A stretch of DNA of 64,000 nucleotides, from positions 310,001 through 374,000 of the forward strand of contig CAVNZM010000007.1 in NCBI GenBank assembly GCA_963693365.1. Reading direction: 5' to 3'. Shown piece by piece: positions 26,178-41,229 of this stretch. The stretch is from Amoebidium appalachense (Eukaryota; Ichthyosporea). Both the position numbers and the translations under genes were made by a program. A model generated the notes under the pieces. The model did not search any database. It worked only from the letters and a program-made list of their open reading frames with translations, and was not told the origin of the DNA. Numbering within the stretch: the stretch's first letter is position 1; every line of letters starts with the position of its first letter.

Positions 26178-26266
<89 letters not shown>

Positions 26267-27640
26267 CCACCATCATGAGAGCAACGTGAGCAGGTGCAAA
26301 CCGTAAACATTGGAGGTTACTAGTACTAGGACTCCTTGATCGCCCGAAACTCAGGTTGCACTGTGCGGTCATGCTAGCGCTCGAGCCCTCTCTCTCTCTC
26401 CTCCCCCACCAGCATCCCCTCCCTATCCTTCTTCCTTTGCGGGCCTGGGGGGGAATGGGGGGAGAGAGGGAGGGGGGGGGGGGGGGGGGGGAGAGAGGGG
26501 GAAAGGACCCCACGAAGGGGGTCCCCTTCTCCCTCCCCCTCCCCTCTCCCCCCACCCACCCTAGCCCACCATCCAGTGGGGAGGGGAGGGTGGTTTGCAA
26601 GGGCCGGACATCAATATTTACTTTCCCCCCCCCCCCATTTCAAGTTTGAAATCACTTCATCGTGCTCCGGGCCGGGAGGTTGTCTAAGAGAAGAAACGGG
26701 AGACGAGTTTGGACGACGTGGGGAAGCCTTGATAATGGGGAAGGGTAAAGGTGACACGGTTGCACAGATGAATTTTTTTTTTTTTTTAATTAACCTTAGT
26801 TTGCACATCCGTAGCACACTTTCACACCTGAAAGTCACAGAAAACATCACCAGGGCCGTTAAATTTAAAGGGCATGGCATGCATTCAGCGGTCATTTGGG
26901 GGGCGGCCAAAGACTTTCACCACTGTATCTATGGCACTTATGCCTCCGGGTTCAACATTCAGTCGGGGGCACTTGGCCACAATGGCTGCACAAGCAAGGG
27001 CCAAAGTAGGTCGCCCATGTGAAAACCAGACCGAGGCACAAGATTGCGGTGGTTGGTTTCGGGGCATTAGATTGTTGGGCCAACTTGCTGATGCCATCCT
27101 AATCCGGGCGAAACAGGATTCGTGTAATTATAAGTTTCAAAGGCTCCCTGACTCAATAATTAGTGGCAATGCACCAGAGCATTATTATGTAACAACTCAA
27201 TCTTGGCTCCCACCATATTATGTCTCTCCTTGCTTCCCACATAATATGTGTGATATCTGTGTCATCCAGCTAATTAATGGCATATTCGAATTCAAACCGC
27301 CCTCCAGCCCGTATGTTTCATTCGATGTGTGTTTTTGCCCAATGCGACTGTGTATGTGTGTGTAATATGTGTCATGGTGTGTGTGTGTGTCCCTGGAAGA
27401 AGGGGGGGGGGGAGTAGGAGGGGGGGGGGGGGGGGGGGGGAGGGGGGGGGGGGAGGGGGGATTGATTTGCTAAAAGCAGCATGCATCATTAAGTGAAGGC
27501 ATATAATAATGAAAAAAGCACCCATTCTTTGCTGAAAGCAGACTCTCCTAGAAACTGAATAGAAAGACTCAAAGCGCCCTACCCCATACCCCTCCCCTCC
27601 TCTCCCAAAAGACACTTTGAAACACACATAGACCTCTCCC

Positions 27641-27689
<49 letters not shown>

Positions 27690-28516
27690 CCCTACCCATC
27701 CCAGGGGCCCTCCAACCTCTCTTGGCAAGGGCTACTGCAAACACCCGCACACACACAAAGATGCGCAGCACATGTGAACCCCCCCCCCCCCCCCCTCCCC
27801 CCCTCCCCCCTCCCCTCCCTGCACACCCCCCCCACCCCGAATTGAATATACACGTGTCACCCAGCAGCCCAGCGCCACTACCAGACCTGTCCATTACCCA
27901 CGCCAACTTGCCGTCTAACCCCCTTCCCCCCCCCCCCCCCTCCCCCCCCCCCCCCCCCCCCCCCCTCTTTCTTCCCCTCGTGCATATGTGGGGACGGTTT
28001 AACTCGCCTCGTTTCATTATTAGAGGATTCAACGGTCTCAACCACTTTTTTTTTCCATTTTTCTTTTCTTGTCCGTTTTTTTTCTTCTTCTCCTTTTTTT
28101 TTTTTTTAACGTAGGTTAATATGTGTTCTGCGCGGACGGATTTTCTGTCTGAACGCTATCGCCTGATTGCATGACATGGCGAGCTTCCATGTCTGCAATA
28201 CGAATGAATAAAACTTAATTCGGAGACATGACAGGTGGGTGGGAAATTTGGGCCGGATACAACATCTATCGGGTGTGTGGGTTGTGCATGTGCGTGCACG
28301 CGCATGTCCATTTGTTGGTTGTGCAGATGTACTGGCCAGTGTGCCCGTGCATGTACGTGCGTGGATAATTTCACACAACTGAAAAGGCACAAAAAAGCGT
28401 GAGTTGAGAGCCGTTAAAGAAGCAGTGCAGTTGAGGGATTTGTCATGCGAACAACTTGAAGACAAAACTTTGGCAGGGGTAGGAGTATGATAACCTCCTC
28501 CCCCCTCCCCCCCCCC

Positions 28517-28568
<52 letters not shown>

Positions 28569-28600
28569 GGCCCCCTCACCTAAGTTAAATAGATGTGATC
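25144..28600. other. intergenic, no convincing gene
   Basis: Begins with three imperfect copies of an approximately 60-bp unit containing GGAAAGGAATGCATGCA (about 25165-25310), probably in the protease 3' UTR, with AATAAA at about 25643. Then (CA)n at 25797-25912, a T25/G76 tract at 26163-26263, and a stretch at 26840-27170 with opposed short ORFs (for example minus 27097-26885, rich in Pro, Ala and Arg) that could be transposon debris but that I do not recognise. Poly-C and poly-G runs follow at 27420-27460, 27641-27686, 27925-27965 and 28504-28564. Confidence 0.45.
26163..26263. repeat. T25 followed by G76
   Basis: Twenty-five T are followed without interruption by 76 G, one of the longest homopolymers in the window. 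Other extremes are C80 at 45247-45326 and C70 at 61563-61632. The true lengths are doubtful because such runs are hard to sequence. Confidence 0.8.
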
Positions 28601-28942
28601 GTGCGTAGCAGGAGTTCGGGCTTGGCCATTGGAGATGTATTGTGTGTTGAACTTCGTGGTATTCCTCTTCCTCCCCCCTCTCCCCCCCCCCCCCCCCCCC
28701 CCCCCTCCCCCCACCCCCCACCGGGACGCCCCCCCTCCCCCCGATACCCGGCGCCCCTTAAGCTTAAGGCCCGCATACATGTACATGTTTTTGTGTGTGT
28801 GTATGTGCATGCGCGCACGTGCATGCGCGCCGTGCCTGTGGGCGTGCGTGCATGCATGCGTGCGTGTGTGCGTGTGTGCGTGCGTGCGTGTGCATGTGCG
28901 TGTGTGTGTGTGTGTGCATTTGTGTGTGACTGAGCGTGCGTG

Positions 28943-28993
<51 letters not shown>

Positions 28994-30490
28994 ATTTGCA
29001 TGTGCGTGTGTGTGTACATGTAGCTGTGCGTGTACATGTGTGTACGTGTGTGTGTGTGTCTGTGTCAACATCTCAGCAGTTTACATGTACATTCCTTCCA
29101 TCAATCCTGTGCCTGTGCTATCCTTATCCTCCTCCCTCACCTCCTCTATTTCTTTCTCATACCTAATCTAATATTTTGTATTCCCTTTCAGGCTTCAGTT
29201 GGCATCTACCGGTTAGGGCCTTCCCTCGTAAAAAGCTATCGGTCGACTGATTGGCTGCCTGCAGTTTTTTGAACAACCAGCCTGGCGACGTACTACCTGA
29301 GGTGTTTTACTGTCCTCTGCTACAGCTGAGCCGGCAATCTCCCCCCCCCCCCCCCACCCCGGGGCCCCTCGTTTGGGCGGAAACTTTTCACACAGACGTC
29401 ACACACACACAACGTGTGTGCGCCCGCGCGCCTGCATGCACGTGCACACACAAGCAAGCGTACGTGCGTGCACATACACATACACACCCACACACGCCCT
29501 GCCATCGGGACTCGATCTCCACATAACCCAAGAAGGTGGCTACTATTACCTAGAGAGCATACATAGAAGGCACTAGCTGTTTAGCACTTTGGGTTTCTGA
29601 ACCATGGCAGGAGCGCCTGTGAAAGCTACAGCTACAAGCTACATTCGGCCTGTGGCACCCCTGCGGGGGCAAAAGGGGGTAGGGGGGAGGGGGGGGGGGG
29701 GGGGGGAGGGGGGGAGGCTGTGCGCAAACCTGTATTTCCCCAATGCAGCTACAGCTTAATCAGGACTAGATTGTGGTTTACAGACTAACATTACTGCATG
29801 CATGCTGGTGCAAAAAGGGTTGACTATGGGCATTAGAGCAGGACAGAAATGATGTGATGGAACGGTTTTTCTGAACACGATTTTATTGGTTTTTGCTCAG
29901 ACGACAATGTTAAATCACATGGCTTTTAATAGAGACTCTACCCTGGAGCCAACCAGTATATATATCTACCTCTCAGACACTATACATACCGGCAGTCACT
30001 GCATTACACAATCAGTGGGATTATACAACACTTAGATATCTCCCATCGGCATAATACAACACGTATATACATATATCTCTTTTTTCATTTTAGCATTACG
30101 CAACTCCTGTTTACCTCTTTCCCCTGTGTTTCACTATACAACACACATGTCTTTATCTCTTGCTTTGCAGGCACACATTTCAAACAAAAACAAAAAACCA
30201 AAACAAAAAACCAAAAAAAAAAAAAACCAAAAAAAAAAAACAACCAACCTTTTGTCGCCCGAAAAAAGACCCAAGGAGAGAAGATAGTCCGCATGATCCC
30301 AGTTTCCACCATCTGATCGACCACTAGAGAGTCCTGAGGGGCAAGGTCACAAATGGATCACAGTGTGTCTGGTGGCTGTTATTAGCATGGGCCATGACTT
30401 GGTGCGCCCAATTGGTCCCCGTAGAGCATTGGCTGTGACGTCACTGGGTGGTACTGCCGTGGACTTGCTGGTGCCACGTGTTACTCCGAG
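28601..30490. other. intergenic, (TG)n-rich and unique DNA
   Basis: Poly-C at 28683-28705, then G/T-rich repeat DNA with GCATGC and ACGTGC words at 28780-29060. A pyrimidine tract with acceptor TTTCAG at 29187-29192 precedes 83 bases open in one frame, but no partner exon or similarity is seen. Poly-G lies at 29691-29706 and A-rich DNA at 30183-30245. No gene is called. Confidence 0.4.
30277..30345 (-). repeat. dispersed repeat, copy 1 of a pair
   Basis: Read on the minus strand this segment (TTGCCCC, GGACTCTCT, GTGG, CGATCA, TGGGATCATGCG) matches plus-strand 34051-34120 over about 70 bases at roughly 80 percent identity by eye. It is likely a fragment of a dispersed mobile family. Confidence 0.6.
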
Positions 30491-30497
30491 CCCTAAG

Positions 30498-30880
30498 GTG
30501 GTTGGTTCTCAACACGTGATATTCCTCCAATTACTCAGCCAATCTCAAACCCGTGATATTCCTCCAATGCTCAGACAGTGTCGCTGGCTCTCAACACGTG
30601 ATATTCCTCCAATGCTCAGACAGTGTCGCTGGCTCTCAACACGTGATATTCCTCCAATGATCACACAGTGTCGCTGGCTCTCAACACGTGATATTCCTCC
30701 AATGCTCAGTGTCGCTGGCTCTCAACCCGTGATATTCCTCCAATGCTCATGCAGTGTCGTTGGTTCTCAACACGTGACATTCCTCCAATGCTCATGCAGC
30801 GTCGTTGGTTCTCAACACGTGATATTCCTCCAATGCTCATGCAGTGTCGTTGGTTCTCAACACGTGATATTCCCCCATTC
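30498..30880. repeat. nine-copy tandem array carrying CACGTG and CCAAT motifs
   Basis: About nine copies of a 38 to 48 bp unit whose conserved core is CACGTGATATTCCTCCAAT, followed in most copies by GCTCA, AGTGTCG and TGGYTCTCAA. Two copies carry CCCGTG instead of CACGTG. Each unit therefore presents an E-box and a CCAAT box nine bases apart. The array is translated in one open frame (repeating STRDIPPM) but has no other sign of being coding. Confidence 0.85.
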
Positions 30881-31610
30881 CATTCATGTAACAGCTTTGA
30901 TCTCGATTCCTTCTGCCACTCGGCCCACCACCAGCACTGACCCCTCTCCCACCAAAGCCGCCGTGTTGCCGTGTGCCTGCACGTGCACACCCTCACTCCC
31001 CTCCCCCTCCCTTTGCCGCCTGGTTGCTGTTTTGGCCGTCAGCTATTGGTTGCTGCCGAGTGAAGCGTCGTGGGTCAGAACTGAGAGCCTGCGGGGGTAT
31101 GGGAGTGAGTGAGGGGAAGCAAAGGGGGGGGGGGGGGGGGGGGGAGGAGGACTGAGGTTGGATAACTTGCATGCAATCTATGTGTATGCGTGGGGTGTAT
31201 TCATGTGTGTGCGCGTGCATGTGTACGTATGAACATGACGGGAGGGAGGGGAGGGTGAGGGCTTAATAAAGGCACATGGTTGGATCACTGGTGGGAAAGC
31301 TCCGGGGGGGGAGGGGGGGGGGGGGGGGGGGGTTTGCAAAGACACACTAGAGTGATTGTATTTTGCTTAGTTCTGTAATGAAAGTAACCACCTTGGGAAG
31401 GAGAAGAGGGCAAGGGGGAGGGGGGTTGTTTCTCAGCACACACCTGTTTGTTTGTGTAGTCTCGTGCCGGCCTGGGCCTTGGCCTTGGGGGCAACCGCCA
31501 AAGGCCGCCACCAACCCTCCAGGGCAACTGCTGCCACACTCCTGCCCAGCCGGCCTACGCTAGCCCGGTAAAAAAAAAAAAAAAAAAAAAAAAAAGAAAG
31601 GAAGGAAGGA

Positions 31611-31650
<40 letters not shown>

Positions 31651-32129
31651 AGGGGGAGAGAGAAAGGAAGGAGGGAGGGAGGGAAATGTGTGTGCGGGCA
31701 TGTGTGTGCGTGCATGCAGGTGTGTGTGTGCTTGTGTGTATGCATATGGGTGTGTGCGCGTGCGCGTGTGTGTCCATGTGTGCATGTGTTTTGAGGGAGA
31801 GAGGGGAATGAAGGGGGGGGGGGGGGGGGGGAAGGGGTGAGTGAGGGAGAGGGGGGGGGGGGGGGGGGAGGGGAAGGAGGGGAGGGGAAGGAGGGGAGGG
31901 GAGGGGAGGGGAGGGAGGGGGGAAGGGAGAGGGAGGGAGGGAAGAGAGAGGGAGAGGGAGAAGGAGGGAAGAGAGGAGAGGAGAGGGGGAAAAAAAAAAG
32001 GAAAAAAAAAACGGGCCGGGCTGCTTCACCTCCCACTGAGAGGGGCCAATGGCTGAGGGTCACGATCACGTGACCCAGGGGACTTCCCCGGCAGGTTTCC
32101 ACAGGCCCAGCCTGCGGGGTGGTGCAGTG

Positions 32130-32172
<43 letters not shown>

Positions 32173-33235
32173 ACGCGAGAAGGATAGAAATGGAGGGAAA
32201 TATAAAGGTTAGTATGCATGTAGGGTGAGGATTATTCAAGTGTAGTGGGGATGTGATCAATGCGACACATAACAGGCGATTTCTGTGCATGCACAAGCTC
32301 TGCATGTGAACACATGTGCAAGGACTCATCACATGTGTGCACGTGTTCTGTAGAAAGACATGCAACTGGTGGTGAAAGGATGAATTGTGTGTGTGTGGGA
32401 GGGGAGGGGATGTTGTTTACCTTAACGGAGGCAAAGGGGCAGGAATATGGCCCAGGCGGATGATATTGGCTCTCAGGTCGGACGGGACACTGCACTGGTC
32501 CTGGGGGGCAGACGGTGAGAAAGGGGGGGGGGGGGAGCGGGGAGGAATAACTGGGAACGCTTTAGTGGTGGCCTCAAGGAGCAAGGACTCATTGCAGGCC
32601 AAAGATGGGCAGAGGGAGGGAGAGAGGGAAGAGTGGGCACGAGGAATGCAGGGGGGGGGGGGGGGGAGGGGGGGGGAGGGAGAATCCCTACCGGCAGTGT
32701 GGTTGAGTTTTCGCTGCCGGCCGTCACAGCTCAAGGCGGTGGGGGGTGGGTGCTGATTGGCTAACCGTCACGTGAGTCACTCTGCTCCGGCAGCACGGTG
32801 TTAGCATGTGTTTCTTTAAACCCTAACATGTGGTGTGGCCATGTGTTTCTTAAAGCCCTAACATTTGGTGTGCCTATGTGCTTCTTTAAACCCTAACATA
32901 TGGTGTGGCCATGTGTTTCTTTAAGCCCCAAGATATGTGTCCACGTGTTTTCTCAGTGTAAATTACGACCTTTCAACCCACCGCATGCCTCAGTAGCCAA
33001 CCAGACAGCGCATGCACTTACCATATATGGTCAGGCCCACAGTGGCGTTTGATTGGCTCTTCGTCTCTGCCCTCTGAAGGCCTTTTGCCCTCCCGCCTGC
33101 TGCAACCGACAAAGACCAAAGCCCCTTCTCTCAGGTCTTTATTGTGCCCCCCCACCCCACTCAGCTCTGAAAGAAGAAAGTTGAGTATGGTTATTATATA
33201 TTCAGAGTAATTCTCAGATAACTAGTTGTTTGATG
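30881..33235. other. intergenic, microsatellites and CCAAT/E-box elements
   Basis: Poly-G at 31121-31144 and 31318-31332, A-run plus (GAAA)n at 31567-31650, G/A-rich DNA at 31800-31990, (TG)n at 32132-32170. A four-copy repeat of about 33 bp with TTTCTTTAAACCCTAACAT lies at 32805-32960. TCACGTGA occurs at 32066-32073 and 32768-32775, TGATTGGC at 32754-32761 and 33050-33057. Several of these read like promoter elements but no adjacent start exon was found. Confidence 0.45.
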
Positions 33236-36262
<3,027 letters not shown>

Positions 36263-36268
36263 TTTATT
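36263..36268 (-). terminator. poly-A signal for the SLC35B1-like gene
   Basis: AATAAA on the minus strand (TTTATT on plus, within TTATTTATTG), about 370 bases past the stop codon at 36635. It is the closest good hexamer downstream of the stop that I found by eye. Confidence 0.4.
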
Positions 36269-36634
36269 GACTGCCACAGCAACCCTGTATGTACAGACAA
36301 GTCACTAGAACATATGTACACTATACAGTCATTCGTGTATTCTAAATTTGTATATGGCGTGGTCAAGATACTGGTGGTGGCTGGGCACCAATAGCGATAG
36401 ACATTAATACTAGGTGCCTGAATCTAGCGGTTACATGACTGAAGTGTGCACATGTGTGTGTGTGTGCGTGTGTGCGTGTGTGTGTGCACGCGCTCATGCA
36501 CGTTCTTGGCTCGGCAATAGTGCTAGGACATACATTTGTTCCTTAGCGCGTACAAAACACAAATCTCGTGCATACAAACACCTAAAAGCATAGCCACATC
36601 GATTTTAAACCCCATGCCCACCTACTCCTACCCA

Positions 36635-37437
36635 CTACTCTTCGTCTTCATAGTGGGGGTTCCAAGCAACAATTTCTCCCCCCAACCCTTCCTCCATCGT
36701 ATTAGATTTCTTTATCGGTGCAGGACTTTTAGAATATCCATAATACATATCTACGGATAAACCCCCTAACACCAAAAACACCCCCACCCACTGCATACCA
36801 GTCAAAGCATGCCCGAAAATAAACACGCTCGCTAGAATGGTGAAAAATTTTCGCGTTGTGGTAATTATGCTAACCACCAACGGACCATATGTGACGATCG
36901 TATAGAAAATGAAATTCTGTCCTAACGCAGACATAGCTCCAAAGGCCATCATATCCTGAATCACCTCCGGGTGGCGCGAACAAAAATCCATCATTTGCGG
37001 TATTTCACCAACGTAAAGAACCCCCACCAGCAAAAACACAATAGACCACACATTCATCATTAGCATCAACTGATGTGTTGTTGTTTTCATCGAATGCTTT
37101 ATATGATCTTGTGAAGCGCCCGTCAAACCATCAAAAACGAGCGACAACACCAGCAAAACCTGCCCAAAATGTGAATTTGGAGCGTGCGTTTCCGCGTAAT
37201 GTGTCTGTGTAGACCCCTTGAACATGAACACCGCTATGCCCATGCTCACCATCACCACACACACATATTGGTGCCACCTGTATCTCGTCTGGTTGACTAG
37301 AACACCAAACACCATGATGGGGATGGGCTTGCATGACTTGGCTAGCACCTGCCACAAAACAAAGACCCGTCAGAAAATATAAAAACTCGAACTATTCTCC
37401 CTCCCTCCCTCCCTCCCCCCCTCCCCACCCCCCCCCC

Positions 37438-37490
<53 letters not shown>

Positions 37491-38308
37491 ACACACACCC
37501 ACCATCCACTCCCCCACCCACCCACCCTCCGACCCACCCACACAACAACAACAACAACATTATTTTCTCCCAAACACTCCTCGGTAATTTGGTTTGCAAC
37601 CAACATCATTTTAAAAATCATGCATCCTATCCCCCCCCCCCCCCCCCCCCCCCCACCCCTCCGCCTCTGAACACCCCCCCCCCCCCCCCTCCCCCCCCCC
37701 CCCCCCCCACCCCCGGGGGACACTCGGGCCTCTACCATCCCCATCCCCTCCACCCCTTTCGTCCTCTTCCCCTATCCGCTCTGTGCACACCAACCGCCGC
37801 CTCCCCCAATGGGAAGCCCAAACTCCAACCCACACGATTCCACAGGCGGATAACGATTTTTAAACAAGAGTGTAGAAGGAGGTTGAGGTGCTTGTGTGCG
37901 TACTTGCACGTCTTCTTTCTTCTTCCTCCCCCCCCCCCCCCAGGGGAGAGGAAGGGGGGGGGGGGGTTTGTCAGAAGAAGCAGACTGGCAACTATTGGAT
38001 TAGTGAGAGATAATGGGTGCAAGGGAGTGTGTGTGTGTGTGTGTGTGTGTTGAAAGGGGGGGGAGGAAGGAGGCGGGGGAGGGGGGGGGGGGGGGGGGGG
38101 GGGGAGAGGGAGGGGAGAGGGGATTGATATGTATGTAGAACAAGGAGGGATAGCACACGGGTAACATGAGCTGAGAATTTATTTTTAGGTGCTTATGAGT
38201 TACTTTTCCACAGGGGGGCAGTAGTGCATCGTTAGAAACACTGCATGGTTTGCGCAAAGGGGCCCCCTTTCATATAAAACCCCTCCTGACCGGGAAGAGG
38301 GGCCGGGC

Positions 38309-38345
<37 letters not shown>

Positions 38346-39774
38346 GAGAGAGAGAGAGAGAGAGGGAAAGAGAGAGAGAGAGAGAGAAAGAGAAGGGGGG
38401 AGAGGGGCAGGGGGGTAAGATGGGGAGGGGAGGGAAGGGGGGAGGGGGGGGGGGGGGGGGGAGGGTTTCAGGGAGGGGACGAAGGGGGGATGAAGTTGCT
38501 TTACCCACCTGTGTGGGGTATGAGACGTACGTGAGGGATACATTACTCGTAAACATGGCCCCGATGTAGCACAGAGAGCAGAGCGCAAAGCTGCGCATGT
38601 GCCCGTGGGGCACCCCTCCTTGCTTACTCAGTGCAAGGAGAACACGTGCAAGCGCTGCATTGCAGAAACACTGTGTGTGGGTGGGTGTGGTTGGGTGTGC
38701 GGCGGGCGTGTGTGTGTGTGTGTGTGTGGGGGGGGGGGGGGGAAGGGGAGGGGGGGGGGGAAGGAGGGGGGGAGGGGGGAGGAGGGGGGGGGGGGGAGGC
38801 GGGAGGCGGGAGAGGTGGGCGGGTGGGGGAGGGGAACGGGGGGAGAGGGACGGGGGGGAGTTTGGTTTTTGTGGGAGCGTTCGTGTTTGTGTGTGTATGT
38901 GTGTGCATGTGTGTGTGTGCTTGTGTGTGTGTGTGTTTGAGTGTGAGTGTGAGTGAGTGTGTGTGTGTGTATGTGTGCATGTGTCTGCGCGTGTGTGTGT
39001 GTGTGTGTGCTTGTGTGTACGTGCGCACGGTTGTGGTGTGTATGACTGTGTTGTGACGGTGAGGGGCAGGGAGAAGGGGGGGAGAGGGGGCGGGGAGGGG
39101 GGAGGTGAGTGTGTATTTCTTGCAGGTGTGTACCGTTGTTGCACACACCCTGTACACATAGGTGGCGCGGGCCTTTAGAAAGGCAGATACACAGAAGGGG
39201 AACCGGGAGGGGAAGGGGGGAGGGGGGCGGGGGAGGCTTTGCACAGAAGTCGGGAAAAGAAGCAGGTAGAATACAACGGCCAAAATTGCATACGATGATT
39301 AAGGATCCCAACGGTGCGCCACACACACACACACACCACAATATGACACAGGAGTACACGGGCTCGTGAAACCCCCCCCCTCCCCCCCCTTCCCCCCCCC
39401 CCCTCCCCCCACCACACACACACACACCACACACCAATGGGCACAGACAGTGGGGAGCACATAACATATGGAAGAGCAGACAGGCACAGGAGGAAAAACG
39501 GTGGAACGGGTCTGCACATATGCTTCCGCATAACCCCACGTCCCCCCCCCCCCCCTCCCCCTCCCCTCCCCCCCCCCCCCCCCCCCCCCCCGCCCATGCG
39601 CACACCCACTCACCCATACTCAGCATCTGTTCCCATACCCACACAATGGCAACTACTCAATCACACACGCACACAAACACCGCACACACAAACAATGTGC
39701 ACACGTTTGCACACACTCACATACACTCGCCTGAGCACGCACACAACAAGGACACACACACGCACGCACAAGGT

Positions 39775-39805
<31 letters not shown>

Positions 39806-39818
39806 ATGCACACACACG

Positions 39819-39902
<84 letters not shown>

Positions 39903-39904
39903 TG

Positions 39905-39935
<31 letters not shown>

Positions 39936-40174
39936 CCCCCCCCCCCCCCCCCCCCCCCCAACACACACACAGACACCCACGCATATCCAACACCACCACC
40001 TACTTGGAACAGCAGCAGACCCAGTGTGAAAGTGAACATCTCCTTCTCCTCCCCATACCCTCCGCTCGTTATTCTCTCCTGCACGACCCCATAGTATAGA
40101 TATGTGACATAGATGGCCAGTGCACACAGCACCAACTGTAAAGCAGGGGCAATGGGCCCCTCGGGTAAAGCCAT
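36635..40174 (-). CDS. SLC35B1: SLC35B1-like ER nucleotide (sugar) transporter
   Basis: Three phase-0 exons: 40174-40004, 38670-38509 and 37348-36635; 348 residues against about 320 for animal SLC35B1. The family carries nucleotide sugars or ATP/ADP across the ER membrane and has ten membrane spans. Signature segments are present in order: YYGVVQERI and [11 protein letters not shown] in exon 1; [25 protein letters not shown] sequence in exon 2; then [45 protein letters not shown] and [12 protein letters not shown] in exon 3. These are diagnostic for the B1 subfamily. The tail ends HYEDEE, so the dilysine ER-retrieval signal usual for SLC35B1 is absent. The 3' splice site of exon 2 is (CA)-rich. 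Introns of 1.16 and 1.33 kb are filled with poly-C/G and (CA)n. Confidence 0.92.
37380..40002. repeat. SLC35B1 introns: poly-C, poly-G, (CA)n, (GA)n
   Basis: Besides the exon at 38509-38670, this span is simple sequence: (CA)n at 37441-37490, poly-C at 37631-37654 and 37674-37708, poly-G at 38078-38104 and 38311-38344, (GA)n at 38344-38395, poly-G at 38727-38820, (TG)n at 38885-39020, poly-C at 39370-39410 and 39541-39590, and (CA)n with poly-C at 39776-39970. Confidence 0.85.
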
Positions 40175-41229
40175 GTTAAGAGAGCGGATGTTGTGTTATA
40201 ATGGTGGTGTTTTTCGTGTAATATTAGCCTATTTCACCTTCATACAGGCTATCTATATCCCACAAAGTTTTCTACTATGACGTGTACATAGGCCAGGCCT
40301 TTTGGCAAGAAAACTTTAAGGCACACCGGCCGCTTTGCTAGAGTCGACTGAGGAACGGTCTCATGTTTTTTCGCTTTTACACACACTGTTTTGTGCGCAG
40401 TTTCGCGCCGGGCGTTTTCCGATTGGTTGAGAAGGAACCATGACGACCAATAGGAACCCGATTTGGTTGTTTTGAAAAGTCCCCCGTAACCCCCCAAAGG
40501 GGGCGTGTGTACATTTCCGATTTTTCAGCGTACACTTAAAACAGCTCTAAGCTCTTCGCAGCTGTCTACAATAATAATTATAGACTCTGATAAGGACTCA
40601 GCAAGTTGCAACGAACACTTCGAAGTCTTTGAAAACCATCAAATATTGCACAAATAGGTTTTATTTCGTTTATGGGTATTACATGCAATTAGAGCCTACA
40701 TATATCCCCTAAATCCCTGCGAGGATGCTACTACGGTCCGGACTCCGGACTCGGAGTCGGAGTCTCTGGACTGGAGAAGTCCCGGAGTCTGTGTCACTCC
40801 AGTCTGCCAATTCCAAAAAAAAGAAGGGGGGTAAAGGCCCCAGGGCGAGCTCGCTTAGGGTCTTCGGGGATACACAACGTCGAACGACACTCCCGTTTGC
40901 CGTGTGCACTGCGCTGCAGCACTCAGTGCAACTTGATATTTTAAAGTTCGTAATATATTCAATATCTACATCAGCATAGTCACACAACAACAGAACCGAA
41001 CATACATGCCAGAAAGTATCTAAAACCTAGACAAAAATTATAATAAAAAACATACGATGAAAATGCCTCGCACAACAAGCCGTTCTCCCACCGTCAAAAG
41101 CTGCTACCATCAAGCCACAATCAGAAGCCATGGCTGAACTAAAACATGCCACCGGCAAACCTGATATACGCTACTTCACAACAGATATGCAGGACCTCCC
41201 ACGACAATCCTGATATATACCCAAAGCCC
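40175..41229. other. intergenic between two minus-strand genes; likely SLC35B1 promoter
   Basis: CCAAT-type elements CGATTGGTT (about 40419) and CCAATAGG (about 40446) face each other 250-275 bases upstream of the SLC35B1 start and are good promoter candidates. A cluster of GGACTC/GAGTCC words forms small hairpins at 40735-40800. TTTATT at about 40658 could be a poly-A signal for the dioxygenase gene on the minus strand. No gene seen. Confidence 0.45.

Noticed and set aside
26874-27365. 163-codon plus-strand ORF and opposing minus-strand ORF
   Set aside because: No recognisable motif, no plausible splice structure and no start context. Noted as possible transposon debris only.
29193-29275. 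Single exon after a good acceptor TTTCAG
   Set aside because: No upstream or downstream exon in phase and no similarity to a known family.
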